A DNA stretch of 15,984 bases from Deltaproteobacteria bacterium. GTDB lineage: Bacteria; Desulfobacterota; Desulfuromonadia; Geobacterales; Pseudopelobacteraceae. The notes below the pieces were generated by a model. The model did no database searches. It saw only the letters and a program-made list of their open reading frames with translations, and was not told where the DNA came from. Of the stretch, positions 1 to 6,977 are shown one piece after another; the first letter of the stretch is position 1; every line of letters begins with the position of its first letter. The stretch is from contig JAURXC010000080.1 of the NCBI GenBank assembly GCA_030654645.1, forward strand, positions 1 to 15,984, written 5' to 3'. The translations under genes were made by a program, and so were the position numbers.

Positions 1-47
1 CCGAACTCCCTCAATATCGCTTTGGCTTGATACTCGTGTATGTTCAT
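1..47 (-). CDS. sucC: Succinyl-CoA synthetase (ADP-forming) beta subunit, N-terminal fragment
   Basis: Only the first 15 codons lie in the window, and the gene runs off the left edge. The minus strand reads MNIHEYQAKAILREF, the characteristic N terminus of the ATP-grasp beta subunit of succinyl-CoA synthetase, which makes succinate and ATP from succinyl-CoA in the TCA cycle. Two ATGs are adjacent (at 50 and 47). GGAG lies 7 nt before the second one, which matches the family start, so 47 is chosen. The related malate-CoA ligase beta subunit begins almost identically and cannot be excluded from 15 residues. It is downstream of and co-oriented with the acylating aldehyde dehydrogenase, but a strong hairpin and its own leader separate them. 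Confidence 0.8.
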   Translation of the reverse strand, partial: MNIHEYQAKAILREF

Positions 48-81
48 CATTTATCTCCAGAAACAGATCTATATTTTATAT

Positions 82-95
82 CCGGACATGTCCGG
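82..95. promoter_or_regulatory. Perfect 14-bp palindrome in the sucC promoter region
   Basis: CCGGACATGTCCGG is a perfect inverted repeat about 35 bp upstream of the sucC start codon. On the minus strand it is followed directly by an AT-rich stretch (ATATAAAATATAG) that could hold the -10 box. This is the usual position for a repressor operator overlapping a promoter. The protein that binds is unknown, and no -35 box could be assigned with confidence. Confidence 0.4.
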
Positions 96-196
96 GAAAT
101 TTCATGTTCAAAAACGGCACAAATCCGGCCGGGTTCGCTCGCGGCTCTAACGAAACTTGCCTCAAGCGACATTTTTCACCCAGTCAGTATTTCCTG

Positions 197-221
197 CCCC
201 CCTCCCGCCAAGGGAGGGGGG
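197..221 (-). terminator. G/C hairpin after the acylating aldehyde dehydrogenase gene
   Basis: CCCCCCTCCC and GGGAGGGGGG form a perfect 10-bp stem around a 5-nt loop (GCCAA), 44 bp past the stop codon of the aldehyde dehydrogenase gene and in front of sucC. The hairpin is very stable, but neither side carries a clear run of T. It may be an atypical terminator, an mRNA 3'-end stabiliser, or an attenuator before sucC. Confidence 0.45.
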
Positions 222-264
222 ATTTGTATCATTGCAACTTGATTTCTGAGATGACCCGATCGGA

Positions 265-1611
265 TCAGTTATTGGCCGAATTCCTTCTTGCGAGGCGCTT
301 TATGTTGAGCAGGTTCTTGTAGCCGACGTTCTCGGTGGTGATGTTGCCACCGGTGGCGCCGCATCCCAGCGTGAGGGAAGGCACCAGGGTGTTGTAGAGG
401 GCGCCGATGGTGCCGTGCACCGAGGGCTGGTTCCAGACCACGCGGTTGGCATCCACTTTCAGTGCGAATTCGTGGGCGATGTCTTCGTTTTCGGTAAAGA
501 CCACCGCCGAGTGGCCGGCGCCGCCGTGGTCCAGCTGTGTCGCGGCGGCTTTGATGGCCGCATCCTTGCCTTCGGCTACATACCAGCCCAGTACCGGCGA
601 GAGTTTCTCGCGGCTCATCCAGTCGTCGCCACCGGTAGTGGTCAAAGGCACGATCAGCAGTTTCCTGTCGGCAGGGATGCTGAAACCGGCCAGTTCGGAG
701 ATCACCTGCGGGCTCTTGCCGACGATCGACATGGATGGAACACCCTTCTCCTTGTCGAACATCACGGTTTCCAGCTTGGCTTTTTCCGCTTCGGTGCAGA
801 GGTAGGCGCCGCTTCTTTCGAAGAGTATCAACGTCTTTTCGGCGATGCTGTGATCGTCGAAGATCACCGACTGGTCGGAAGAGCAGATGGTGCCGTTATC
901 GAAGGTCTTGGAGGCGATCACGTCTTTCACTGCCATGTGCAGGTTGGCGCTCTTTTCAATGAAAACCGGTACGCCGCCCGGTCCGACACCCAGCGCCGGA
1001 TGGCCGGAACTGTAGGCGGCCTTGACCATCGCTCCGCCGCCGGTGGCGACTACGATCGACACGTCCGGATGTTTCATCAGTGCGTCAGTGGCCTCGATGG
1101 AAGGTTGGGTGACCCACTGGATGCAATTTTTTGGAGCTCCGGCGGCCACGGCGGCATCCAGCATGATCTTGGCGGCCGCGGCGCTGCATTGCTGAGCCCT
1201 GGGATGGAAGGCCAGGATGATCACATTGCGACCCTTGAGAGCGATCAGAGCCTTGAACATGGTGGTGGAGGTCGGGTTGGTGGTCGGCGTGACCGCGGCC
1301 ACGATGCCGAACGGCTCTGCGATCGAGATGATGCCGTCGGTTTCATCGATGACTCCCACCGATTTGGCGTCCTTCATGTAGTCGTAGACCACCTGGGTGC
1401 CGAAGTGATTCTTGATGACCTTGTCTTCCACATTGCCGATGCCGGTTTCCTCCACGGCGAACTCTGCCAGATAGCGCTCATTGGCAACACCCGCCACGGT
1501 CATCGCCTCGCAGATCCTGTCAACCTGCTGCTGGGTGAAACCCTTGAACTCTTCGAGCGCCTTGAGCGCCTTTGCTGCCATTACATCGATTTCCTGTGCC
1601 GCTGTTGTCAT
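265..1611 (-). CDS. Acetaldehyde dehydrogenase (CoA-acylating), stand-alone AdhE/EutE-type
   Basis: This 448-aa enzyme converts acetaldehyde (or a similar short aldehyde), CoA and NAD+ reversibly to acyl-CoA and NADH in the cytoplasm. It aligns by eye with the N-terminal half of AdhE. The catalytic cysteine C243 lies in FDNGTICSSDQ, the nucleotide-site motif is GVGPGGVPVFIEKSA (208-222), and the C terminus LGCGATGGN...ENVGYKNLLNIKRLARR (415-443) is typical of the acylating subfamily. The length suits a single-domain enzyme, and no alcohol dehydrogenase half is attached. The ATG at 1611 is preceded by AAGGAG at good spacing. A -24/-12 promoter lies about 80 bp upstream, and a divergent sigma-54 activator gene suggests dedicated control. 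Acetyl-CoA formed here could enter the TCA cycle, to which neighbouring sucC belongs. Substrate preference between acetaldehyde and propanal cannot be decided. Confidence 0.9.
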   Translation of the reverse strand: MTTAAQEIDVMAAKALKALEEFKGFTQQQVDRICEAMTVAGVANERYLAEFAVEETGIGNVEDKVIKNHFGTQVVYDYMKDAKSVGVIDETDGIISIAEPFGIVAAVTPTTNPTSTTMFKALIALKGRNVIILAFHPRAQQCSAAAAKIMLDAAVAAGAPKNCIQWVTQPSIEATDALMKHPDVSIVVATGGGAMVKAAYSSGHPALGVGPGGVPVFIEKSANLHMAVKDVIASKTFDNGTICSSDQSVIFDDHSIAEKTLILFERSGAYLCTEAEKAKLETVMFDKEKGVPSMSIVGKSPQVISELAGFSIPADRKLLIVPLTTTGGDDWMSREKLSPVLGWYVAEGKDAAIKAAATQLDHGGAGHSAVVFTENEDIAHEFALKVDANRVVWNQPSVHGTIGALYNTLVPSLTLGCGATGGNITTENVGYKNLLNIKRLARRNSANN

Positions 1612-1688
1612 GTCTTAGCTCCTTTGTGTGTGATGGGGTGATTGATTACCCGGTAAATAACGATTCAGTTTCGTTTGTCCGGATATAG

Positions 1689-1704
1689 AGCAGTGTGCAT
1701 GCCA
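1689..1704 (-). promoter_or_regulatory. Sigma-54 (-24/-12) promoter of the acylating aldehyde dehydrogenase gene
   Basis: The minus strand reads TGGCATGCACACTGCT. GG (-24) and GC (-12) are separated by exactly 10 nt, and most bases fit the TGGCACG-N4-TTGCA consensus. The predicted start is near 1678, giving a leader of about 67 nt before the ATG at 1611. The adjacent AcoR-like activator gene supports sigma-54 control. Confidence 0.65.
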
Positions 1705-1846
1705 AGCGATAAAACATTTTTTTAAACACGGAACACAGTAAGCATTAGACAGGATAATATGCAGAATTTACGGTATGTTGAAAAAAGAGAGTGGCCACTT
1801 CTCAATATGCTGGCAGCACGAATATATCGGGAAGATGGCACAAATA

Positions 1847-1898
1847 TGTTCCATTACGAGACACATCCGAATCCGGACTGCTCCACAACGGGACACAT
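1847..1898. promoter_or_regulatory. Paired 20-bp elements, candidate upstream activator sites (UAS)
   Basis: TGTTCCATTACGAGACACAT (1847-1866) and TGCTCCACAACGGGACACAT (1879-1898) match at 16 of 20 positions. They are 32 bp apart, about three helical turns, so they lie on the same face. Each has a weak internal dyad (TGNTCC-N5-GRGACA). They sit 142-194 bp upstream of the -24 element of the aldehyde dehydrogenase promoter, a normal enhancer distance, and just upstream of the activator's own promoter. Binding by the AcoR-like protein encoded at 2004 is inferred from position. Confidence 0.55.
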
Positions 1899-1910
1899 AA
1901 CATTGTTTTG

Positions 1911-1926
1911 TGGCACAGAAATGGCA
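1911..1926 (+). promoter_or_regulatory. Sigma-54 (-24/-12) promoter of the AcoR-like activator gene
   Basis: TGGCACAGAAATGGCA has a perfect -24 TGGCAC element, with GG and GC 10 nt apart; the -12 box is TGGCA instead of TTGCA. It would start transcription near 1938, about 66 nt before the activator's ATG. The second candidate UAS ends only 12 bp upstream, which is close for conventional enhancer action and could mean autoregulation by occlusion. Confidence 0.55.
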
Positions 1927-2003
1927 TAGATTATTCGAAAGAACGACTGGACGCCTGAATTGTTGAAATAATCCACAGATTGCAGGTTTCATGGAGAAAA
2001 CTA

Positions 2004-4001
2004 ATGGGGAGTTTTACAGCAGAGAAGCTCGAAAGCGTCCGCAGGGCCCGCGAAGATTTCCTGACCCACGGGATAATTCCGGCCGGAGTCGTTACCGATA
2101 CCATCATCCGCTCCTGGCAGCGTTCGGCCGAGCGCGGTATCGGCATCGAGCGCGGAGAAACCCGCTGTACCCCCCGCTACGACCTGATGCAACGCCGGGA
2201 AAACAACGATATTTTCCTGACCCGCTCCCAACCGGTGATGGAAAGCCTCTACCACGAGATTGCCGGTTCATCCAGCATGGTCCTGCTGGCGGACAGCGAC
2301 GGAGTCATACTGCACTCGATCGGTGACCCGGATTTCGTGGAACAGGCCCAGAAGGTCTACCTGAAACCGGGCGGCATCTGGTCCGAAGGGGTTAACGGCA
2401 CCAATGCGATCGGGACCGCGCTGGAAGAACAGATGACCGTGCAGGTTCACAGCAGCGAGCATTTCATAGACAAGAACCGTTTCCTGAGCTGCTGCGCCAC
2501 TCCGATTTTCAATCCCAGGGGGGGCATACTGGGAGCGTTGGACGTATCCGGCGATTATCGTGTTCACCAGCAGCACACCACCGCACTGGTGCGCCTCTCG
2601 GCCCAGATGATAGAAAACCAGATGTTCGCACCGGAATTCCCGGAGGACATCATCATCAGCTTCCACGTGCGGCCGGAGTTCATCGGCTCTCTCTATGAGG
2701 GAATCGCCGTATTCTCACCCGACGGCAACCTGGTGGCCGCCAACCGCAGCGCCCTGTTGCAGCTGGGACTGGATCGATTCCGGATTTCGGGGCAGACCTG
2801 TCTGTCAACATTCAGGCTGACCATTGCCAGGCTTCTGGAAAAGTCGCGCTTTCTGCCGCAGCCGGTATTGAAGCTGCCACTGGCCTCCGGCGTGGAGGTA
2901 TACGGACGGATCTGGCCCGGCGCAGCGGTTTCCCCGGTGACGTTCCTGCCCATCAGCTCCCGGAAACCGGACGAAGTCAAACCGGCTGCGACCAGGAACA
3001 GGCAGGAGTGCATGCTGCTGGATGAGCTGGAACATGGCGATCCCAAGATGAAGGGATTGATTGCCAAGGCGCTCAGGGTCGTGGACCACGACATCCCGAT
3101 CATGATCGAGGGCGAATCCGGAACCGGCAAGGAACTGCTGGCCCGGGCCCTGCACCTGGCAGGTCCGCGCAGGAACGGCCCGTTCATCCCGATCAACTGC
3201 GCAGCAATCCCGGAGGGACTGATCGAATCGGAACTGTTCGGCTACCAGGAAGGCGCCTTTACCGGGGCGCGTCGCAAGGGACAGATCGGCAAGATCAGGG
3301 AAGCGGACAAGGGAACCCTGTTTCTGGATGAGATCGGGGAAATGCCGCTCCAGTTCCAGGCACGGCTGTTGCGGGTGCTGCAGGACCGGACGGTGACTCC
3401 GCTGGGTGGCGCGGGTAGCCACCGGGTTGATCTGGCGGTGATCTGCGCCACCAACCGCAGGGTGCGGGACTCGGTGGCGGCCGGCAGTTTCCGTGAGGAT
3501 CTCTACTACCGCCTGAACGGCCTGCTGCTGACCCTGCCAAGCCTGAGGGAGCGTGAGGACAGGCTGCTGTTGGCCGGCAAAATCCTCGAAAGCCTCTGCG
3601 GCGACGGCAGATACATCACCATCCACCCGCACGTGCTGCGCATATTCGAAAAGCATCCCTGGCCCGGCAATATCCGCCAGATGCACAACGTGCTCAGGAC
3701 CGCCGTAGCCCTGCTGGGCGACCGGAATGAAATAACCGACGATGACCTCTCCGGGGACTTCCTGGAGCAGGCCGGGGCGATGGCCGGATTGGAACAGTCG
3801 CTCAGGCCCGATGGCGCCGGAAACTCCGGGAATGCATTGCTGGCCGAAATGGAGGCGCGCCTGATTTCATCGACGCTGGACCTGACCGGTGGGAATATTG
3901 CTGAGGCAGCCAGAAAAATGGGGATCGGCAGAAACACGCTCTACAGGAAGCTGCGCAGCCTGGCCGGAAATGAAGGAGGGGAGTCAGCACTGAATCGCTG
4001 A
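2004..4001 (+). CDS. Sigma-54-dependent transcriptional activator, AcoR family (GAF-PAS-AAA-Fis)
   Basis: This 665-aa cytoplasmic enhancer-binding protein probably senses an alcohol, aldehyde or ketone and activates sigma-54 RNA polymerase. In order it has a GAF-type sensory region (about 75-205), a PAS-like region (about 225-320), an AAA+ domain (about 336-575) and a Fis-type helix-turn-helix (about 612-651). The AAA+ domain shows Walker A GESGTGKE (370-377), the sigma-54 contact loop GAFTGA (417-422) and Walker B GTLFLDE (437-443). This order, with no receiver domain, is that of AcoR/DhaR-type regulators. The start used is ATG at 2004, which has GGAG 7 nt upstream; a longer reading from TTG at 1980 lacks a good ribosome site. 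It is divergent from the acylating aldehyde dehydrogenase, its most likely target. Its 3' end converges on the hybrid kinase gene with only 17 bp between and no visible terminator. Confidence 0.9.
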   Translation: MGSFTAEKLESVRRAREDFLTHGIIPAGVVTDTIIRSWQRSAERGIGIERGETRCTPRYDLMQRRENNDIFLTRSQPVMESLYHEIAGSSSMVLLADSDGVILHSIGDPDFVEQAQKVYLKPGGIWSEGVNGTNAIGTALEEQMTVQVHSSEHFIDKNRFLSCCATPIFNPRGGILGALDVSGDYRVHQQHTTALVRLSAQMIENQMFAPEFPEDIIISFHVRPEFIGSLYEGIAVFSPDGNLVAANRSALLQLGLDRFRISGQTCLSTFRLTIARLLEKSRFLPQPVLKLPLASGVEVYGRIWPGAAVSPVTFLPISSRKPDEVKPAATRNRQECMLLDELEHGDPKMKGLIAKALRVVDHDIPIMIEGESGTGKELLARALHLAGPRRNGPFIPINCAAIPEGLIESELFGYQEGAFTGARRKGQIGKIREADKGTLFLDEIGEMPLQFQARLLRVLQDRTVTPLGGAGSHRVDLAVICATNRRVRDSVAAGSFREDLYYRLNGLLLTLPSLREREDRLLLAGKILESLCGDGRYITIHPHVLRIFEKHPWPGNIRQMHNVLRTAVALLGDRNEITDDDLSGDFLEQAGAMAGLEQSLRPDGAGNSGNALLAEMEARLISSTLDLTGGNIAEAARKMGIGRNTLYRKLRSLAGNEGGESALNR

Positions 4002-4018
4002 CGCATCGGGTTGCCGCA

Positions 4019-5662
4019 CTATTGCCGGTCGAGCAGTTCGCGTACCTTCCGCAACAGCTCAAGCGGCTGAATCGGCTTCATGACCAGTTCCGCCCCTTCG
4101 TCAATCACATCGCGGCTCTGTATAGTGTCCAGAGTATAACCGCTGGTATAGAGAATCTTCACGTCGGGGTCAATCAGCCTGATCTCCCGATACGCTTCCT
4201 TGCCGTTCATCCTGGGCATGATTATGTCCATCAGGATCAACTTGATCGAATCGCGGTTGGCCCTGAATTTTTCAACCGCCTCCAGTCCATTCTCCGCCAG
4301 GAGGACCGTGTAGCCGAATCCGGTCAGCACCTCCAGCACCAACTTGCGCACACCTGCGTCATCTTCCGCCACCAGGATCGATTCACTGCCACCCTTGGTG
4401 GGTTCCGGAACCACGCCCTCCCCGTTTCCGGCAAATTCACCCGTGCTGATGGGGAGATAGATGCGGAAGGTAGTCCCTATTCCAGGTTCGCTGTAGACGT
4501 TGACAAATCCGTGATGCTGTTTGACTATCCCGTAGACGATCGCCATGCCGAGACCGGTTCCCCTGCCCACCTCCTTGGTGGTGAAAAAGGGTTCAAAAAT
4601 CCTGAGCCTGGTCTTTTCATCCATGCCGGTGCCGGTGTCCGATACCGAGATCAGCGCATATCGTCCAGGCTTGCCAAAACCGTTGGCCTGAATGAATGGT
4701 TCATCCACTTCCGTTTCACCGGTCTCCAGAGTCAGTATCCCGCCTTTCGGCATCGCATCGCGGGCATTGGTCGCCAGGTTGACCATAACCTGCTCAATCT
4801 GGCCGCTGTCGACTACCACCGACAGCTCTTCAGGGGCCAGTACCGATTTGAGCTGAATATCCTCGCCGATGATCCGCTCGAGGAAATGCCGTACCTGTTT
4901 GACCACATCATTCAGGTTGGCCGGTTGGGGGTTCATTACCTGTTTGCGGCTGAAGGTCAGCAGGCTGCGGGTCAGTTGGGCAGCCCTCTCCGAAGCTTTG
5001 ATGATATGCTCCAGCTTTTCCTTATGGGGAAAGTCCGGACCCAGGTCCATTTTCAACATGTTGCCGTAACCCATGATCACCATCAGGATGTTGTTGAAAT
5101 CGTGGGCCACACCACCCGCCAGCTGTCCGATCGCTTCCATCTTCTGGGACTGCAGCAGTTGTTCCTCCAGGCGTTTGCGATCGGTGATGTCTTCCGCGAT
5201 TCCCAACAGGTAGCGGGCCTTTCCCTCAACGTCAAAGAGCGGAATTTTCCTGACGCGCAGGATGCGGTCGTCACCGGACCGTGTCTTGATCGTCTCCTCG
5301 GGAATCTCCAGCAGATCGCCCCGCGCAAGCACCTCCCGGTCCTTGCCGGTGAAGAAGGCCGCCTGTTCTTCGGGGAAAAGGTCGCGATCGTTTTTGCCCA
5401 ACAGCTCTTCCCGTGAGTAGCCCAGCAATTCCTCGCCGGCTTTGTTGAAGGCAACGTAACGAAGCTCCACCGCATCTTTGACGAAGACCATGGCCGGAAT
5501 GTTATCGACAATATTCTTTAGAAAGGCCTCGCTCTCGCGCAGATCCTCAAGGCTCTGCTGCAATTCGGGATAGTAGGTTTTGCGGAGGGAAAATTCGCCA
5601 AAGCCGGCCAGTTTCTTCTGCAAGACGTCCAGCGGGTCGGAAGCATCAGAGCGATTCTTCAT
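4019..5662 (-). CDS. Soluble hybrid histidine kinase (PAS-HisKA-HATPase-REC)
   Basis: This 547-aa protein has no membrane segment or signal peptide, so it should sense a cytoplasmic signal. A PAS domain lies at about 45-165. It is followed by the dimerisation/phospho-acceptor domain with H187 in GGVAHDFNN. The ATPase domain has an N box at N299 (NLATNARDA), G1 box DTGTG (342-346), an F box (FEPFFTTK) and G2 box GRGTGLG (366-372). A C-terminal receiver domain (about 428-545) has acidic E433/D434, phospho-acceptor D479 and K529. The ATG at 5662 is chosen because GAGG lies 6 nt upstream; an upstream reading from 5767 would overlap the dehydrogenase deeply. The start lies inside the last codons of the alcohol dehydrogenase gene (17-bp overlap), so the two are probably translationally coupled. 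No output domain is attached, so a partner regulator or phosphotransfer protein is expected elsewhere. Confidence 0.88.
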   Translation of the reverse strand: MKNRSDASDPLDVLQKKLAGFGEFSLRKTYYPELQQSLEDLRESEAFLKNIVDNIPAMVFVKDAVELRYVAFNKAGEELLGYSREELLGKNDRDLFPEEQAAFFTGKDREVLARGDLLEIPEETIKTRSGDDRILRVRKIPLFDVEGKARYLLGIAEDITDRKRLEEQLLQSQKMEAIGQLAGGVAHDFNNILMVIMGYGNMLKMDLGPDFPHKEKLEHIIKASERAAQLTRSLLTFSRKQVMNPQPANLNDVVKQVRHFLERIIGEDIQLKSVLAPEELSVVVDSGQIEQVMVNLATNARDAMPKGGILTLETGETEVDEPFIQANGFGKPGRYALISVSDTGTGMDEKTRLRIFEPFFTTKEVGRGTGLGMAIVYGIVKQHHGFVNVYSEPGIGTTFRIYLPISTGEFAGNGEGVVPEPTKGGSESILVAEDDAGVRKLVLEVLTGFGYTVLLAENGLEAVEKFRANRDSIKLILMDIIMPRMNGKEAYREIRLIDPDVKILYTSGYTLDTIQSRDVIDEGAELVMKPIQPLELLRKVRELLDRQ

Positions 5663-6806
5663 ACACCACCTCGATGTCGCGCTTGGATGCCTTTCTGGGA
5701 TTGGTGGCCATGCAGGGATCTTTAAGGGCATGTTTGGTGAGGAATTTGACATCGTCACGCCCCACACCCAGCTCTTTCAGCGTCCGGTCAACACCGGCAG
5801 CCGTTTTCAGCTCCCTGATGTGATTGAGCAGCGCCGATTTTTTCTGGACAGAAGTTTTCCCGCGCAGGTCCAGCCCCATGGCTTCGGCAATGTGCTCAAA
5901 ACGTTCCGGCGCGGTCGGCTGGTTGAACGCAATCACGTGGTCGAGCAGGATCGCGTTGCACTCGCCATGGGCGATGTCCAGCGCGCCCCCCAGGCTATGG
6001 GCCATGGCGTGGGTAGCGCCCAGGATGGCATTGGAAAAGGCCAGTCCCGCCTGCAGGCTGCCCTGCATCACGTTGCTGCGTAATTCAAGGTCGCCCAGGT
6101 TGGCGATGGAGGGGAGCAGATTGACAGAAATCAGGCGGATGGCTTCAATGGCGTGCAGGTCGGTCATTGCCGAGCGAGCCGTCGAGACGTAGGCCTCGAT
6201 GGCGTGGGTCAGCGCATCCAGGCCGGTGCAGGCGGTCAGGTACGAATCCATCGTGGTCAGCGTGGCCGGATCGATCAAGGCCAGGTCGGGAACGACCGAC
6301 TTGCTGATGATCGCGAATTTTACCTTCTCAAGCGGATTACTGATGATAACGAACTGTGAGACGTCCGCCGAGGTGCCTCCGGTGGTCGGAACACAAATCA
6401 GGGGCGGCATCGGTAACCGCACCATATCCACCCCTTCGAACAGCAGGATATGCCTGTCGTTGGAGGCGACAATACCGATACCCTTGGCACAGTCGATGGC
6501 ACTGCCGCCGCCCACAGCGACAAGCGCATTGCACCTTTCCGCATGGTAAAGAGCAACACCGGCCATGATCTCATCTACCTTCGGATTGGGTGAAACACTG
6601 GTGAACAGAGCAAACGGCAACCCCGCCTCCACGAGGCTGTCAGTCACGTCCTTGGTCCAGCCGGCCGCTACCACGCCCGGATCGGAAACCACCAGAATCT
6701 TGCGCCCTCCCAGGTTTTTGGCATAGCGTCCGGCCAGACTCCGGGCGCCCACACCGAATATAAATTCAGGGGCAACAAACTTGCGTAGTTCAAAACCCAC
6801 TGACAT
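5646..6806 (-). CDS. Iron-containing (type III) alcohol dehydrogenase 1
   Basis: This 386-aa NAD(P)-dependent alcohol dehydrogenase interconverts an alcohol and its aldehyde in the cytoplasm. Family marks are the dinucleotide motif GGGSAIDCAKG (99-109) and PTTGGTSADVSQF (140-152). Metal ligands are expected at D197 and H201 (TGLDALTHAIEAY), H266 (ATHAMAHSLGG) and H280. The length is normal for FucO/AdhB-like enzymes. An in-frame ATG at 6818 exists, but GGAGG sits 5 nt before the ATG at 6806, which is therefore used. A sigma-70-like promoter lies upstream, and the next gene, a histidine kinase, overlaps its end by 17 bp. The natural substrate (ethanol, propanol, butanol or a diol) cannot be read from the sequence. 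A paralogue lies at 13315-14481. Confidence 0.92.
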   Translation of the reverse strand: MSVGFELRKFVAPEFIFGVGARSLAGRYAKNLGGRKILVVSDPGVVAAGWTKDVTDSLVEAGLPFALFTSVSPNPKVDEIMAGVALYHAERCNALVAVGGGSAIDCAKGIGIVASNDRHILLFEGVDMVRLPMPPLICVPTTGGTSADVSQFVIISNPLEKVKFAIISKSVVPDLALIDPATLTTMDSYLTACTGLDALTHAIEAYVSTARSAMTDLHAIEAIRLISVNLLPSIANLGDLELRSNVMQGSLQAGLAFSNAILGATHAMAHSLGGALDIAHGECNAILLDHVIAFNQPTAPERFEHIAEAMGLDLRGKTSVQKKSALLNHIRELKTAAGVDRTLKELGVGRDDVKFLTKHALKDPCMATNPRKASKRDIEVVYEESL

Positions 6807-6840
6807 GACCGCCTCCATACACCGATACTTTTATAACGGC

Positions 6841-6869
6841 ATTCTAACCCATACCGGAGCATCTCTCAA
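6841..6869 (-). promoter_or_regulatory. Sigma-70-type promoter of the ADH1-hybrid kinase operon
   Basis: On the minus strand TTGAGA (-35, 6864-6869) and TAGAAT (-10, 6841-6846) are separated by exactly 17 bp, each close to consensus. The predicted start is near 6834, about 28 nt before the ATG at 6806. No -24/-12 element was found here, so this operon may be expressed constitutively, unlike the sigma-54 units nearby. Confidence 0.55.
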
Positions 6870-6890
6870 CCAAATTTCAAGCCACCTGTT

Positions 6891-6928
6891 AATTAAAAAT
6901 TAAATGGGTGGGATTTCTCCCGCCCATT
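6891..6928 (-). terminator. Rho-independent terminator after the aldehyde dehydrogenase gene
   Basis: An 11-bp stem (6903-6913 with 6918-6928, one G-T pair) closes a 4-nt loop. On the minus strand it is followed by TTTAATTTTTAATTAA. It lies about 50 bp past the stop codon at 6978 and separates the aldehyde dehydrogenase from the ADH1 operon. Confidence 0.8.
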
Positions 6929-6977
6929 ATATTGAGATACTTATCCACGCCCCTTGCCAAAGCGGATGTGATCTGTT

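Noticed and set aside
415..1641. 408-aa open frame on the plus strand
   Set aside because: It is antisense to the clearly conserved acylating aldehyde dehydrogenase, with a His/Gly/Arg-rich composition typical of a shadow frame and no recognisable domain.
2805..3686. 293-aa open frame on the minus strand
   Set aside because: It lies entirely opposite the AAA+ domain of the AcoR-like activator and has no domain of its own.
4022..5416. 464-aa open frame on the plus strand
   Set aside because: It is antisense to the hybrid histidine kinase, whose motifs are all intact; the composition is that of a complement frame.
5663..5767. Longer N terminus for the hybrid kinase starting at 5767
   Set aside because: It would overlap the alcohol dehydrogenase gene by over 120 bp, and the extra residues look like a shadow frame; the ATG at 5662 has a good ribosome site.
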